Shown here piece by piece: positions 61,302-62,000 of a stretch of DNA of 62,000 bases. This DNA comes from Chrysomallon squamiferum. Lineage: Eukaryota > Mollusca > Gastropoda > Neomphalida > Peltospiridae. Every line of letters begins with the position of its first letter. The first letter of the stretch is position 1. The stretch spans positions 1,591,443 to 1,653,442 of the forward strand of contig CM022672.1 of the NCBI GenBank assembly GCA_012295275.1. Reading direction: 5' to 3'. The position numbers were made by a program, and so were the translations under genes. The notes under the pieces are model-generated. The model was not told where the DNA came from. It saw only the letters and a list, made by a program, of their open reading frames with translations, and searched no databases.

Positions 61302-61305
61302 TACG

Positions 61306-61340
<35 letters not shown>
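61302..61340. repeat. (CA)n microsatellite
   Basis: About 38 bp of CA. Confidence 0.9.
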
Positions 61341-61343
<3 letters not shown>

Positions 61344-61375
61344 TACACACACATTTGTACAAATATTATTATTAT

Positions 61376-61503
61376 ACATACATACATTTATACAGTTATA
61401 TTTATACATACATACATTTATACAGTTATATTTATACATACATACATTTATACAGTTATATTTATACATACATACATTTATACAGTTATATTTATACATA
61501 CAT
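61376..61503. repeat. 30-bp tandem repeat
   Basis: Four perfect or near-perfect 30-bp units (CATACATTTATACAGTTATA plus TTTATACATA). The unit length is a multiple of three, so several frames stay open. Confidence 0.95.
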
Positions 61504-62000
61504 ATATGCCTCTACAGAGTACCTATGTACTTACAGATATGTTCATACCTACACACACACACACACACACACACATTAGTACATAAATATACACTATTTG
61601 ATCAACTTTAATTAATAAAATATTGAAATGCATTTTTACTGAACAAGTCATATTTTCTTTTCAATTAACTGATAAATACTGGTCTTGCCGGTCTAATAAA
61701 ATTTGCTTGTTAAGAAAACCTTCCTCTATCTTTGAAACACTTCTAAATAATCAATCTAGATTTCATTAAGCTTAAGATTTTACTGCCATACTGAACAAGA
61801 CATGGGAATGGTCAACTTTTGCCTTCTGTCTGTCGTATTAGTGATTTGGTGAGGAAGGATCACAGAGACAAACCAAATCTTTGGTGCATTTCCTACAGCA
61901 CACTGAACTTGGAAAACGTGTCTTGTTAGAACTTATGGATTATTATCCCGTTCTAACTTGTCCCATAAATCTGGTACATCAGTATTTTGGTGTAATATGC

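Larger units (their letters stand above)
57841..62000. other. Gene-free right end of window
   Basis: AT-rich with many simple repeats. The long frames here are low-complexity poly-Ser, poly-Leu or poly-Val translations of trinucleotide tracts. The last 350 bp (61650-62000) have ordinary composition and might belong to an exon or repeat continuing beyond the window, but nothing was recognised. Confidence 0.5.

Overview
This is a eukaryotic, invertebrate-looking genomic window. It is AT-rich, has intron-split genes with GT-AG splice sites, and is crowded with simple repeats: (GT)n, (CT)n/(GA)n, (TTC)n-(TTA)n and GATA tracts. The gene content (an SLC23 transporter array, a retinol-dehydrogenase-type SDR and a secreted amidated-peptide precursor), the tRNA-derived SINE and the microsatellite load fit a mollusc, most likely a gastropod. 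That assignment is inference; nothing in the window identifies a species.

Layout. 1-3537: gene-free except for a decayed SLC23 first-exon fragment at 1051-1129. 3538-39393: a head-to-tail array of four plus-strand SLC23 (nucleobase-ascorbate transporter) genes, called here A (3538-11567), B (13006-18156), C (19579-26409) and D (31273-39393). Each full copy has the same 11-exon plan with the same intron phases. 40782-44128 (minus): a six-exon RDH11-14-like short-chain dehydrogenase, conceptually 312 aa. 50783-51109 (minus): a 108-aa precursor with a signal peptide, KR sites and a C-terminal FRYGK, with a possible TATA box and leader exon near 55.45-55.53 kb. 57529-57840: a 312-bp element with inverted termini resembling a Tigger/pogo-type MITE. 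The remainder is repeat-rich intergenic DNA.

The most informative story is the history of the SLC23 array. B joins C-type exons 1-4 to A-type exons 8-11 and lacks exons 5-7. A and B share their 3' flank, B and C share their 5' flank, and the outer flanks of A and C are unique. This is the outcome expected from one unequal crossover between intron 4 of a C-like gene and intron 7 of an A-like gene; the junction is visible near 15710. The copies also carry separate lesions or splice oddities. A has a scrambled exon 2 end and a 36-bp duplication across the exon 7 donor. C has GC instead of GT at the intron 6 donor, and its exon 8 acceptor lies in the last unit of a 26-bp minisatellite. D is one base short in exon 2 and has its exon 10 donor inside a 59-bp tandem array. 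C and D keep a Glu in the substrate-site NAT motif (ENIG) where A and B have Gly (GNIG).

The four transporters would act in the plasma membrane. The SDR is a probable ER/membrane retinoid or carbonyl reductase and the peptide is secreted; nothing in the sequence links these three functions. I did not find a convincing novel multi-gene system. The notable biology is the chimeric transporter array, the repeat-embedded splice sites and an unassigned peptide precursor.
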